Shown here piece after piece: positions 25,139-33,979 of a stretch of 64,000 bases of DNA. The DNA is taken from the NCBI GenBank assembly GCA_046295655.1, contig JBKBMT010000002.1, forward strand, positions 1 through 64,000. Direction: 5' to 3'. The notes under the pieces are model-generated. The model had not been told where the DNA came from. It did not search any database and saw only the letters and a list, made by a program, of their open reading frames with translations. The position numbers and the translations under genes were made by a program. The stretch comes from JBKBMT01 sp046295655 (GTDB lineage: Bacteria > Pseudomonadota > Alphaproteobacteria > Rhodobacterales > Rhodobacteraceae). Numbering within the stretch: the first letter of the stretch is position 1; every line of letters starts with the position of its first letter.

Positions 25139-25816
25139 ATGCCGCACGCCCTGATCGTCGCCCATGGCTCGCCGGCCGATCCCGCACCGCAGGAGGCGCG
25201 GCTTGCGGCGCTGGCGGCGTCGGTTGCGGCCTTGTTGCCGGACTGGGTTGTGCGCGGCGCGACTCTGGCGGCGCCCGGGGCGCTGGAAGCCGCGCTCGAC
25301 GGGCTGGAGACCCCGCGGATCTATCCGTTCTTCATGGCCGAGGGTTGGTTCACCCGCACCGCCCTGCCCCGCCGGCTGGTGGCGACCCGGGCCCGCGATA
25401 CGGCCCAGCTTGCGCCGCTCGGCGTCGATCCCGGCCTGCCGGCCCTGATGGCGCAAGCCGCGCTGGAGGGCTGCCCCGGAGCGGCTAGGGACCGTAGCCT
25501 GCTGATCGCGGCGCACGGAAGCCAGGTGTCCGACACCTCGGCGGACAGCACCCATGCCGCGGTCGCGCGCCTGGCGGCGATCACCCCGTTCCGGTCGGTC
25601 CGGGCCGGCTTCGTCGAACAGGCGCCCTTTCTGGCCGAGGCTGCCCGGGGCCTTGGCCCCGCGATCTGCCTGCCGTTCTTTGCGCTGCGCGCCGGCCATG
25701 TCGAGGACGACGTGCCGCAGATACTGGCCGAGGCCGGGTTCGACGGCCCGCTGCTGCCGCCGATCGGCGAACACCCCGGTATCCCCGGGCTGATCGCGGC
25801 CGCGCTCAGAAGATGA
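25139..25816 (+). CDS. CbiX/SirB-type cobalto-/sirohydrochlorin chelatase family protein
   Basis: 225 aa. Two chelatase-like halves are visible: ALIVAHGSPADPAPQ at the N-terminus and LLIAAHGSQVSDTSADSTHAAV in the second half, each with the metal-binding AHGS histidine, followed by ICLPFFALRAGHVEDDVP. It probably inserts a divalent metal (cobalt or iron) into a sirohydrochlorin-type ring. No cobalamin or siroheme genes are nearby, so the true substrate is open. GGAGGA precedes the ATG. Its last 11 bases overlap the convergent RTX gene. Confidence 0.88.
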   Translation: MPHALIVAHGSPADPAPQEARLAALAASVAALLPDWVVRGATLAAPGALEAALDGLETPRIYPFFMAEGWFTRTALPRRLVATRARDTAQLAPLGVDPGLPALMAQAALEGCPGAARDRSLLIAAHGSQVSDTSADSTHAAVARLAAITPFRSVRAGFVEQAPFLAEAARGLGPAICLPFFALRAGHVEDDVPQILAEAGFDGPLLPPIGEHPGIPGLIAAALRR

Positions 25817-27311
25817 AGTCGTCGGCCGTCCAGGCCGAGGGCGCGATCCGTGCGCCGTCCGCGCTCAGGACCCGCACCGCCTCGTCCTGCCAGATGATCT
25901 CGGCACCGTTCGCCCGGCCGCGGATCGTCAGCGCAGAAGGGTCGTAGATCCGCCCCCAACCCGACAGGTCCAGACGGTCCAGCCCCTTCTCGAAATCCAT
26001 GATCAGCTGCTGTGCGCCCGAGGCACTCAGGACGAACACATCGGCGCCCGGTCCCCCGATCAGCCGGTTCGCCCCCGGCCCGGCAATCAGCACATCGTCG
26101 CCGGCGCCACCCGACAGCGTGCTGTTGCCGCGCCCGCCGATCAGGATGTCGTCGCCTGGCGTCCCGGTCAGGCTGTCGGCGCCGGCGGTCCCCTGCCGCA
26201 GCACGCCCAGCGACGACAGGTCGAGGTCGAACTGCACGATGCCCGGGCGCGACGCGCCGGCCGCAAACACCTGCACCGCAGCGCCGACCTGCACTGCCTT
26301 CAGGCCGGTCAGCCCGCCCAGATCCCAGCCATCGTCCTGGGCGAAGCTGCGATGGTGATGAAGCCGCCCGTCGGGGAGCAGCTCGAACAGGCTCAGGCCG
26401 CCGTCGGCGCCGCCGGCAAGGACGAAGGCGCGCCCGCCCACCGCGAAGGTCTCCACCTCGCTGGCGCGGTGAAAGCGCGTGGTCAGCGTGTCGTGCACCT
26501 GATCGGCGACGAACAGCACGCCGTGGTCGTTGATGCGGATGACCGACAGACTGCTGGACAGCGTCGAGGCGAGGACAAGCCAGGTGGCGCCATGGGCGGT
26601 CACGGCCGCGACCTGTTCGGTCCCGGCTACCCACAACCCGTCCTTCGGCCCCAATGTATCGACCAGGGCGGTGCGTCCCGCCGCCGAGACCGAAAACACC
26701 GACAGCCCGTCGTCGCCGGCCGAGGTCGAGACCACGAACTGCCGGTCGCCAACCTGCACCGCAATCAGGTCCGAGACCCCGTCAAGCGCGGCCTTTGGCG
26801 AGTTCCGCTCGGCCGAGACCGCGGTCAGGCTCCAGTCATCCTCGATGCGGAACAGCCGCAGCCGGTCGTCGTTCCACGCGCCGGCGGCGACAAAGCCGGT
26901 GCCCCCGATGCTGAAGGTGGCGATCGCCGAGGCTGCGACCGGCCCCTCTGCGTCGCGCAGGATGCCCGCACGCGCCAGCCGGCCGTCCGCCGCGACCGTC
27001 TGCATGTCGATCCCGGCACCGCTGCGCGACGCGGTCAGTAGCCGGGTCTGGCCGGCAAGGCTGATCGCCTCGGCATCGCTGATGCTCAGTCCCCGGGACT
27101 GTGCCGGCAGCGTCACCTCGTCCAGCCAACGCGCAGCCCCGCCCTCGGCAAGGCTGAACCGCTGAAAGCCGCCGGTCGCCCCCGACCCGGCGTAGAGCCA
27201 GGTCGCGCCGTCCCGCGCAACCACCTCGAAGGTCGAGATCATCGACCAATGCGCGAACTGGCTGCCCGCGAATGCTGCGCGAAACCGCAGGTCGATCATC
27301 GCCCGATCCAC
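25806..27311 (-). CDS. RTX-type calcium-binding protein with beta-propeller-like N-terminal region
   Basis: 501 aa. Residues 1 to about 370 are a series of roughly 45-residue beta repeats alternating phrases such as AISLAGQTRLLTAS, VQVGDRQFVVSTSAGDDG and FAVGGRAFVLAGGADGG, which suggests a beta-propeller. From about residue 385 come RTX nonapeptides (GTPGDDILIGGRGN, SGGAGDDVLIAGPG, IGGPGADVFVL), which fold on calcium outside the cell, then a C-terminal tail ending DFIF with no cysteine. There is no N-terminal signal peptide, so type I secretion via the C-terminus is expected; no T1SS genes are in the window. An in-frame ATG at 27299 is an alternative start. Confidence 0.88.
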   Translation of the reverse strand: MDRAMIDLRFRAAFAGSQFAHWSMISTFEVVARDGATWLYAGSGATGGFQRFSLAEGGAARWLDEVTLPAQSRGLSISDAEAISLAGQTRLLTASRSGAGIDMQTVAADGRLARAGILRDAEGPVAASAIATFSIGGTGFVAAGAWNDDRLRLFRIEDDWSLTAVSAERNSPKAALDGVSDLIAVQVGDRQFVVSTSAGDDGLSVFSVSAAGRTALVDTLGPKDGLWVAGTEQVAAVTAHGATWLVLASTLSSSLSVIRINDHGVLFVADQVHDTLTTRFHRASEVETFAVGGRAFVLAGGADGGLSLFELLPDGRLHHHRSFAQDDGWDLGGLTGLKAVQVGAAVQVFAAGASRPGIVQFDLDLSSLGVLRQGTAGADSLTGTPGDDILIGGRGNSTLSGGAGDDVLIAGPGANRLIGGPGADVFVLSASGAQQLIMDFEKGLDRLDLSGWGRIYDPSALTIRGRANGAEIIWQDEAVRVLSADGARIAPSAWTADDFIF

Positions 27312-27540
27312 CCGTCACCCATCTACCCGCGGGCAGGTTTGCATCGCGGACCGTGGCGCGGGCGGCAGGAATGCGGCACGGCGGCGGCCTTTGGCGCAGA
27401 TTTTCCCGGCATTGTCGGAATGTCGCAGACGGCAAGGATGTGCCACGCGCGGGGCACATGATGTTGAACGCCTCCGGCCCTTCCGCTATCACCAGCGAGA
27501 ACGGCGCACCGGCCACAACCGGCTGCCCGGACCGCCGAAC

Positions 27541-27556
27541 GGAGGTGACGGCCTTG
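27541..27556 (+). promoter_or_regulatory. Strong Shine-Dalgarno selecting a TTG start
   Basis: GGAGGTGA (27541-27548) lies five bases before a TTG at 27554 that begins a perfect lipoprotein signal peptide. The open frame upstream offers ATG codons but no comparable ribosome binding site and would hide the signal peptide behind about 90 extra residues. Confidence 0.75.
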
Positions 27557-28657
27557 CCGCAAACGCTGCGCGTCCTGCTGGCGCTGACCCTGGGCGCGGT
27601 GCTGGCCGGCTGCGCGCCGCCGCGCGGGGCCGCGCTCCAATCGGAGGTTCTGGCCAAGGCCGATGCCGAGGATGCGAGTTTCCAGGTCGTGCCCGTTACC
27701 CGCGAGGCACTGCCGGCAATCCAGCACTGGCCGGCAACCGGCCTCCAGGTCGGCTGGGGGTGGGTCAATGGCAGCCGCACCGGCGGGTCGCCCGCCATCG
27801 CCGTCGGCGATCTGATCGACATCACGGTCTGGGACAGCCAGCAGAATTCGCTGCTCACCGCCGATGCCGAAAAGGCGGTCACGATCAACCAGATCAAGGT
27901 GACGCCGGCCGGCACGATCTTCGTGCCCTATGTCGGCGATGTGCTGGTGCGGGGCCGGACCCCGGAACAGGCGCGCGCCGACATCCAGATGCGGATGGAG
28001 CCGATCGTCCCGGCTGCGCAGGTTCTGCTGCAGGTCACGCCGGGCGCCGGCAATACGGTCGATCTGGTCAGCGGCGTGGTCCGGCCCGGGCGCTATCCGC
28101 TGGTTGACCGCAGCTATACAATCCTCAGCCTGATCGCCGACGGCGGCGGCATCGCACCCGGCCTGCGCAACCCGGTGGTCCGGCTGCAACGCGGCGGCCG
28201 GTCCGTTGCGGTCCCGGCCGAGACGCAGTTCCGCACGCCCGCGCACGATACCGTGCTGCGCGGCGGCGATCGCGTGGTGGTGGAACAGGATCCGCGCTAT
28301 TTCGTGGCGCTCGGCGCGACGGGACGCGAGCAGATCGTCTGGTTCGACAAGCAGCAACTGACCGCCCTCGACGCGCTGGCGGCGATCGGCGGGCTGAGCG
28401 AGAACCGCGCCAATCTCAAGGGCGTGATGGTGCTGCGCGAATACCCGGCCAAGGCGCTGCGGCTGGACGGTCGCGGGCCACAGAAGCAGCAGGTCATCTT
28501 CACCCTCGATCTGACCTCGGCCGATGGGCTGTTCGCCGCGCGGCAGTTCCGCATCAACCCGGAGGACGTGGTGCTGGCGACCGAATCCCCGATTCCGGCA
28601 ATCAGCAGCGTCATCGGCATGTTCCGCGCCTCGGTCGGGCTGGGGCGATCGCTCTGA
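27554..28657 (+). CDS. Wza-like outer-membrane polysaccharide export lipoprotein (OPX)
   Basis: 367 aa from a TTG start, chosen by the GGAGGTGA at 27541 and because it places LPQTLRVLLALTLGAVLAGC, a lipoprotein signal with an LAGC lipobox, at the N-terminus. The Poly_export domain follows (AVGDLIDITVWDSQQNSLLT, VTPAGTIFVPYVGDVLVRG), then SLBB domains (VDLVSGVVRPGRYPL, ALDALAAIGGLSENRA). Such proteins form the outer-membrane channel for capsular or exopolysaccharide. It lies 80 bp upstream of rmlC in the same direction, linking export to the dTDP-rhamnose genes. No Wzc-like kinase, flippase or polymerase is seen nearby. Confidence 0.9.
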   Translation: MPQTLRVLLALTLGAVLAGCAPPRGAALQSEVLAKADAEDASFQVVPVTREALPAIQHWPATGLQVGWGWVNGSRTGGSPAIAVGDLIDITVWDSQQNSLLTADAEKAVTINQIKVTPAGTIFVPYVGDVLVRGRTPEQARADIQMRMEPIVPAAQVLLQVTPGAGNTVDLVSGVVRPGRYPLVDRSYTILSLIADGGGIAPGLRNPVVRLQRGGRSVAVPAETQFRTPAHDTVLRGGDRVVVEQDPRYFVALGATGREQIVWFDKQQLTALDALAAIGGLSENRANLKGVMVLREYPAKALRLDGRGPQKQQVIFTLDLTSADGLFAARQFRINPEDVVLATESPIPAISSVIGMFRASVGLGRSL

Positions 28658-28737
28658 CCGCTGCCCGCCCCCCGTGACTTGCCGGCGCGGCGCTGCTATT
28701 GAGCGGCCGGATTTCGGAAAGGTGCAGGGTCGGACCG

Positions 28738-29307
28738 GTGCAGATTGAACAGACGGCGCTCGAAGGCGTGCTAATTCTGACCCCGCGGGTCTTCCCCGAC
28801 GATCGCGGCAGCTTCCACGAAAGCTGGAACCGGCAGGTGCTGCGCGATCTTGGCCTGGATCTGGATTTCGTGCAGGACAACCACTCGATCAGCCGCCATG
28901 CCGGCACGATCCGCGGCCTGCATTTCCAGGCCCCGCCCCATGCACAGGACAAGCTGGTGCGCGTGGGCCGGGGGGCGATCCTCGATGTCGCGGTGGATGT
29001 CCGCATCGGCTCTCCGGGCTATGGTCGCTGGGTCGGCGTGGAACTGACCGAAGACAACCACCGGCAGCTTCTGGTGCCCAAGGGCTTCCTGCACGGCTTC
29101 GTCACCCGGACGCCCGATACGGTCGTGCTCTACAAGACCACCGACTACTATTCCCGCGCCTGCGATGGGGCGGTCCATTTCGCCGACCCGGACCTGGGCA
29201 TCGACTGGGGCATTGCGCCCGAGGATGCCGTGCTGTCCGACAAGGACCGCGAGGCGCCGCGTTTCGCCGAATGGGACAGTCCGTTCACATATGGGGAACG
29301 GCCATGA
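28738..29307 (+). CDS. rmlC: dTDP-4-dehydrorhamnose 3,5-epimerase
   Basis: 189 aa from the GTG at 28738, which gives the usual RmlC length; no ATG fits as well. The cupin signature is present: VFPDDRGSFHESWN, GTIRGLHFQAPP with the catalytic histidine, LVPKGFLHGFVT, and YKTTDYYS with the acid tyrosine. It performs the third step of dTDP-L-rhamnose synthesis. It is the first of four tightly packed rml genes (order C-B-D-A) and overlaps rmlB as ATGA. Confidence 0.94.
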   Translation: MQIEQTALEGVLILTPRVFPDDRGSFHESWNRQVLRDLGLDLDFVQDNHSISRHAGTIRGLHFQAPPHAQDKLVRVGRGAILDVAVDVRIGSPGYGRWVGVELTEDNHRQLLVPKGFLHGFVTRTPDTVVLYKTTDYYSRACDGAVHFADPDLGIDWGIAPEDAVLSDKDREAPRFAEWDSPFTYGERP

Positions 29308-30359
29308 AGATCCTCGTCACCGGGGGCGCCGGGTTCATCGGCTCGGCCGTGGTCCGGCTTGCAATCGCGCGGGGCCACGATGTGGTGAACGTCGATTGCC
29401 TGACCTATGCCGCCAACCTCGAGAATGTCGCGCCGGTTGCCGGAAACCCGGCCTATGCCTTCGAGATGGCCGACATCTGCGACGCAACCGCCATGGCGCG
29501 CATCTTCCGCGATCACCGCCCTGATGCGGTGATGCATCTGGCCGCGGAAAGTCACGTGGACCGGTCGATCGACCTGCCGGACACCTTCGTGCGGACCAAT
29601 GTCATGGGCACCTTCACCCTGCTTCAGGCAGCCCGCAGCCGATGGGAGGCAGACGGCCGGCCCGAAACCTTCCGCTTTCACCACATCTCGACCGACGAGG
29701 TTTATGGCAGCCTGGGCGAGACCGGCAAGTTCACCGAGGACACCCCCTACGACCCGCGCAGCCCCTATTCGGCAAGCAAGGCCGCCAGCGACCATCTGGT
29801 GCGTGCCTGGGGCGAGACCTACGGGCTGCCGGTGATCGTCACCAACTGCTCGAACAACTACGGTCCCTACCACTTCCCCGAGAAGCTCGTGCCGGTGGTG
29901 ATCCTCAAGGCGCTCGCCGGAGCACCGATCCCGGTCTATGGCGACGGCGGCAATGTGCGCGACTGGCTGTTCGTCGAGGATCACGCCGATGCCCTGCTGA
30001 CGGTGCTGCAAAGGGGACGCATCGGACGCACCTACAACATCGGCGGCGAGAACGAGGCCACCAACATCGACCTCGTGCGGCGGATCTGCGCCATCCTCGA
30101 CGAGCGGCGGCCGGGGAACCGGCCCTATGCCGAACAGATCGCCTTTGTCGCGGACCGGCCGGGGCACGACCGGCGCTATGCCATCGATCCGACGCGGATC
30201 CGGACCGAACTGGGCTGGCGGCCCTCGGTCACGCTGGACGAAGGGCTGGCGCGGACCGTGGACTGGTATCTGGCCAACGAAGACTGGTGGCGCCCGCTTC
30301 TGAACCGTGACGGGGTCGGGCAACGTCTTGGCGTGATGGCAGCACGGGGGCAGGCGTGA
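29304..30359 (+). CDS. rmlB: dTDP-glucose 4,6-dehydratase
   Basis: 351 aa extended short-chain dehydrogenase. The NAD-binding motif TGGAGFIGSAV lies at residues 6-16; the catalytic STDEVYGSLG (Thr-Asp-Glu) and YSASKAASDHLV (Tyr-x3-Lys) are intact, and NNYGPYHFPEKLVP is characteristic of RmlB. It oxidises and dehydrates dTDP-glucose to dTDP-4-keto-6-deoxyglucose, the second step. Start by ATGA overlap with rmlC and end by GTGA overlap with rmlD. Confidence 0.96.
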   Translation: MKILVTGGAGFIGSAVVRLAIARGHDVVNVDCLTYAANLENVAPVAGNPAYAFEMADICDATAMARIFRDHRPDAVMHLAAESHVDRSIDLPDTFVRTNVMGTFTLLQAARSRWEADGRPETFRFHHISTDEVYGSLGETGKFTEDTPYDPRSPYSASKAASDHLVRAWGETYGLPVIVTNCSNNYGPYHFPEKLVPVVILKALAGAPIPVYGDGGNVRDWLFVEDHADALLTVLQRGRIGRTYNIGGENEATNIDLVRRICAILDERRPGNRPYAEQIAFVADRPGHDRRYAIDPTRIRTELGWRPSVTLDEGLARTVDWYLANEDWWRPLLNRDGVGQRLGVMAARGQA

Positions 30360-31210
30360 CGATCCTCGTCTTCGGCCATTCCGGCCAGGTCGCCACCGAA
30401 CTGCGCCGCGATCCGCGGGTACGCGCCCTGCCCAGGGCCGAGGCCGACCTGTCGGATCCCGCCGCCTGCGCGCGGGCGGTGGCGGAAAGCGATGCGCGGG
30501 CGGTCATCAACGCCGCCGCCTGGACTGCAGTGGACGACGCCGAGGATCACGAGGCCGAAGCCCTGACGGTCAACGCCTTGGCGCCGGCGTCCATGGCCGC
30601 TGCCGCGGCGAGGGCCGGCATCCCCTTCGTTCACATTTCGACCGATTACGTGTTCGACGGCAGCGGCAAGCGGCCCTGGCGGCCGGAAGATGCGGTCGCA
30701 CCGCTCGGCGCCTACGGCCGGACAAAGCAGGCGGGCGAAGCCGCCGTCGCGGCCGTCGGGGGCGCCCATGCCATCCTGCGGACAAGCTGGGTCTTTTCGG
30801 CCCATGGCCGGAACTTCCTGCGCACGATGCTGCGGCTCGGGGCGGACCGCGACCGGCTGACCGTGGTTGCCGACCAGATCGGCGGCCCGACACCGGCCGA
30901 CGCGATCGCGGATGCCTGCCTGACCATTGCCGACGCACTGATCCACGACCCGGCCCGCAGCGGCATCTACCACTTCAGCGGCGCGCCGGACGTCAGCTGG
31001 GCCGGTTTCGCCCGCGAGATCATGGCCCGGGCGGGCCTCGCCTGCGCCATCGAGGACATCCCGACCAGCGCCTATCCGACCCGGGCCAGGCGCCCGGCCA
31101 ATTCCCGGCTGGACTGTTCGACCCTCGCCACCGCCTTCGGGATCGCGCGCCCCGACTGGCGCGCAGGCATCGACCGGGCGCTGGCCGCCCTCAGGGAGCA
31201 ACCTGCATGA
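30356..31210 (+). CDS. rmlD: dTDP-4-dehydrorhamnose reductase
   Basis: 284 aa, GTG start within the GTGA overlap with rmlB. The Rossmann motif VFGHSGQVATEL, the STDYVFDGSG strand and the catalytic YGRTKQAGE (Tyr-x3-Lys) are present. The product reduces dTDP-4-keto-L-rhamnose with NAD(P)H to yield dTDP-L-rhamnose. The C-terminal RPANSRLDCSTLAT segment is typical for the family. It is coupled to rmlA by an ATGA overlap. Confidence 0.95.
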   Translation: MTILVFGHSGQVATELRRDPRVRALPRAEADLSDPAACARAVAESDARAVINAAAWTAVDDAEDHEAEALTVNALAPASMAAAAARAGIPFVHISTDYVFDGSGKRPWRPEDAVAPLGAYGRTKQAGEAAVAAVGGAHAILRTSWVFSAHGRNFLRTMLRLGADRDRLTVVADQIGGPTPADAIADACLTIADALIHDPARSGIYHFSGAPDVSWAGFAREIMARAGLACAIEDIPTSAYPTRARRPANSRLDCSTLATAFGIARPDWRAGIDRALAALREQPA

Positions 31211-32079
31211 CCGATCGCAAGGGCATCATCCTCGCCGGCGGGTCGGGCACCCGGCTCTATCCGATCACCATCGGCGTCTCGAAGCAGCTCATGCCGATCT
31301 ATGACAAGCCGATGATCTATTATCCGCTTTCGGTGTTGATGCTGGCCCGGATCCGCGACATCGCGGTGATCACCACCCCGCAGGACCAGGACCAGTTCCG
31401 CCGCGTCCTTGGCGACGGATCGGACTGGGGGCTGCGGCTGACCTATGTGGTCCAGCCCTATCCCGGCGGACTGGCCCAGGCCTATACGCTGTGCGAGGAT
31501 TTCCTCGGCGGCGCATCGTCCTGCATGGTTCTGGGCGACAACATCTTCTTCGGCCACGGTCTGGCCGAGTTGCTGACCGAGGCCGACCGCAGGACCGAAG
31601 GCGGCACGGTGTTCGGCTATCACGTCGCCGACCCCGAGCGATATGGCGTGGTCGGAATGGACGCGCACGGGCGCGTCACCCAGATCGTCGAAAAGCCCGC
31701 CGTTCCGCCGTCGAACTATGCGGTGACGGGCCTCTACTTCCTCGACGGCTCCGCCCCGGAACGGGCGCGGCGCGTCACCCCATCGGCCCGGGGCGAACTG
31801 GAAATCACGACGCTGCTGGAAATGTATCTGCACGAGGGCCTGCTGGATGTGAAGCGGATGGGGCGCGGCTATGCCTGGCTCGATACCGGCACCCATGGCA
31901 GCCTCCTGGACGCCGGAAACTTCGTGCGCACGTTGGAACGGCGGCAGGGTCTGCAGACCGGCTGTCTGGAAGAGATCGCCTATCGCCAGGGCTGGATCGA
32001 CCGGACCCAGGTCGAGGCCCGGGCGGCGATGATGGAAAAGAACGACTACGGCCGCTATCTGCGCAGCCTGCTGGACTAA
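31207..32079 (+). CDS. rmlA: Glucose-1-phosphate thymidylyltransferase
   Basis: 290 aa, full length. The nucleotidyltransferase signature GIILAGGSGTRLYPIT is at the N-terminus, followed by KQLMPIYDKPMIYYPLS, LGDNIFFGHGL and EKPAVPPSNYAVTGLYF, all diagnostic for short-form RmlA. It makes dTDP-glucose from glucose-1-phosphate and dTTP and is normally feedback-inhibited by dTDP-rhamnose. Being last in the operon it completes the rmlCBDA set, so the strain can make activated L-rhamnose from this locus alone. Confidence 0.97.
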   Translation: MTDRKGIILAGGSGTRLYPITIGVSKQLMPIYDKPMIYYPLSVLMLARIRDIAVITTPQDQDQFRRVLGDGSDWGLRLTYVVQPYPGGLAQAYTLCEDFLGGASSCMVLGDNIFFGHGLAELLTEADRRTEGGTVFGYHVADPERYGVVGMDAHGRVTQIVEKPAVPPSNYAVTGLYFLDGSAPERARRVTPSARGELEITTLLEMYLHEGLLDVKRMGRGYAWLDTGTHGSLLDAGNFVRTLERRQGLQTGCLEEIAYRQGWIDRTQVEARAAMMEKNDYGRYLRSLLD

Positions 32080-32097
32080 TCGGGTTCGGGATGCCGG

Positions 32098-32121
32098 GGC
32101 CTGCTGCCGCCGCGGCAGGCC
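32098..32121. terminator. Bulged hairpin between convergent rmlA and glycosyltransferase genes
   Basis: Inner arms CTGCCG and CGGCAG around CCG are extended by GGC and GCC with a 3-base bulge. It lies 19 bp after the rmlA stop and directly at the 3' end of the opposing gene. No T-run follows, so factor-independent termination is uncertain. Confidence 0.35.
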
Positions 32122-33059
32122 TAAAGCCGCCCGAGCACCGCTGCCGCCCAGAGCGACAGGTTTCCGGGCAGATCCTGCCGGTAGAGCCCGTTGCGGTTCA
32201 GCATCCGCACCCGATCCAGAAGTCCTGCGCTGCGGCGGGTGGCGAAATCGGCGAGGATCGCGCGGTTCTCGGGCGTCAGCCGGTGCTCCGACGCCCGAAG
32301 CGCCAGCACGTTGATCGTGTTCCAGCGCCGGAATCGCCCCGCCAGCATCAGCCGCAGGCGCCGCCCCTTCGCCGACAGCCCCTCGTTCGCACCGATGAGA
32401 TTGCCGCCGTGCTGCCGATAGAGGATCAGCGGCGTCGGGTCATAGATCACGCGGCCGCCGCAGCCGGTGATCAGCTGGTAGATCCACCAGTCGTGCACCA
32501 CCACCTTTCGGGGCTCCACTGAAGCCGCCTGCAGCAGATCGACCGCCGCGCGATTGAGCAGGAAGGTGTTGCCGCCCGCGATGTTCTGCACCAGGGCATG
32601 CCGGAACCCTGGCGGGCGGTGCGGCAGGCGCGAGGGCGCACGCACCTTGAGATCCGCGTCGCAGACGAGCGTGCGGCTGGTGAACAGCGTAGGGATGCCG
32701 GGATCGGCGCCCGACAGCGCGGCCGCGCCATGCGCCAGGCGCTCGGGAAGCCACACATCGTCCTGATCGGACAGCGCGACCATCTCGATCTGTGGCGGGA
32801 CCGCACGCAGCAGCGCAAGGAAGTTCTGCGATGCCCCCCGGCGGGGTCCCGGCATGATGCGGAGCGGCAGGTCGGGATTTGCGGCCGCGAACTCGGACAC
32901 GATGGCCCGGGTGGCATCCGTCGATCCATCGTCGCCGACAAGCACCAGCGCCGGCGGCAGGCTCTGGGTCACGAAGCTGTCGAGCTGTCCGCGCACATGC
33001 GCCGCACCATTGCGCGCGGCAAGCAGGATCGCGATGCGTGGTGCGCCGGGGCCGGTCAT
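32121..33059 (-). CDS. Family 2 glycosyltransferase, rhamnosyltransferase-like
   Basis: 312 aa from the ATG at 33059 (an ATG at 33074 would add five residues). The GT-A fold is shown by AILLAARNGAAHVRGQLDSF, the VLVGDDGSTDATRAIV motif, and ALSDQDDVWLPERL, in which the DQDD pattern is common in rhamnosyltransferases of the WbbL/RfbF type; HDWWIYQLITG and LYRQHGGNLIG follow. It probably adds a sugar, plausibly rhamnose supplied by the neighbouring rml genes, to an O-antigen or exopolysaccharide. It is convergent with rmlA. There is no transmembrane helix, so it acts on the cytoplasmic face. Confidence 0.87.
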   Translation of the reverse strand: MTGPGAPRIAILLAARNGAAHVRGQLDSFVTQSLPPALVLVGDDGSTDATRAIVSEFAAANPDLPLRIMPGPRRGASQNFLALLRAVPPQIEMVALSDQDDVWLPERLAHGAAALSGADPGIPTLFTSRTLVCDADLKVRAPSRLPHRPPGFRHALVQNIAGGNTFLLNRAAVDLLQAASVEPRKVVVHDWWIYQLITGCGGRVIYDPTPLILYRQHGGNLIGANEGLSAKGRRLRLMLAGRFRRWNTINVLALRASEHRLTPENRAILADFATRRSAGLLDRVRMLNRNGLYRQDLPGNLSLWAAAVLGRL

Positions 33060-33106
33060 GGCGCGCGATATCACGGGGGAGCGGGCGAATGCCAGTCCCC
33101 GCCCGA

Positions 33107-33979
33107 TCAGCCCCGACCGCGCCGTTCGAACCGTGGAAGCATTGCCGAGAAATCCCGACCCGCGCCGCCTTCCTCTTCCACGAAGCGGCGGTAAAGTTCG
33201 GCCGCAAGCTGCCCCATCGGCGTGTCCGCATCCGCCGCCTCGGCCGCCTGCTGGCTGAGCCGCAGGTCCTTCAGCATCAGTTCGGCCGCGAAACCCGGAC
33301 GATAGTCGTTGTCGGCGGGTGACTTCGGGCCGACACCGGGCGCCGGGCAGTAGGCGTTCAGGCTCCAGGAATAGCCCGAGGAGGTCGAGACCACGTCGAA
33401 CATCCTGTCGCGCGCAAGGCCCAGCTTGTCGGCCAGGGCGAAGGCCTCGCAGGTGGCGATCATGGTGACGCCGAGGATCATGTTGTTGCAGATCTTAGCC
33501 GCCTGTCCGGCACCGGCCTCGCCGCAGTGCACCGCCTTCTGCCCCATCACCTCGAACAGCGGCAGGACGGTGCGGAAGGCGTCGTCACTTCCGCCGACCA
33601 TGAAGGTCAGCGTTCCCGCGGCCGCCCCGCCGACCCCGCCGGACACCGGCGCGTCGAGCGCGCGCACCCCGGCCGCGGCGGCCTCGGCCGCCACCGCACG
33701 CGCGCTTTCCACATCGACCGTCGAACAGTCGCACAGAACCGCCCCCGCCTTCATCGCGGGAATGACCTCGGCCGCGACCGACCGCAGGATCGCGCCGTTG
33801 GGCAGCATCGTCACCACCACATCCGCCCCCCGCGACGCCTCGGCGGCCGAGGCGGCCATGAACACGCCCTCGGGCCCCTTGCCGGTGACGTCGAACCCGG
33901 TCACGGCATGCCCCGCCTTGACAAGGTTCGTGGCCATCGGCGCACCCATGTTGCCAAGTCCGATGAATCCGACCTTCAT
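33107..33979 (-). CDS. mmsB: 3-hydroxyisobutyrate dehydrogenase
   Basis: 290 aa. The NAD-binding motif VGFIGLGNMGAPMATNL starts at residue 3; DAPVSGGVGGAAAGTLTFMVGG is the family substrate signature and QAAKICNNMILG carries the catalytic lysine. It oxidises 3-hydroxyisobutyrate to methylmalonate semialdehyde in valine breakdown. The ATG at 33979 overlaps the stop of the hydrolase gene (ATGA), and it is the last gene of the acd-hydrolase-mmsB operon. MmsA, the next enzyme, is encoded 6 kb away at 40166. Confidence 0.95.
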   Translation of the reverse strand: MKVGFIGLGNMGAPMATNLVKAGHAVTGFDVTGKGPEGVFMAASAAEASRGADVVVTMLPNGAILRSVAAEVIPAMKAGAVLCDCSTVDVESARAVAAEAAAAGVRALDAPVSGGVGGAAAGTLTFMVGGSDDAFRTVLPLFEVMGQKAVHCGEAGAGQAAKICNNMILGVTMIATCEAFALADKLGLARDRMFDVVSTSSGYSWSLNAYCPAPGVGPKSPADNDYRPGFAAELMLKDLRLSQQAAEAADADTPMGQLAAELYRRFVEEEGGAGRDFSAMLPRFERRGRG

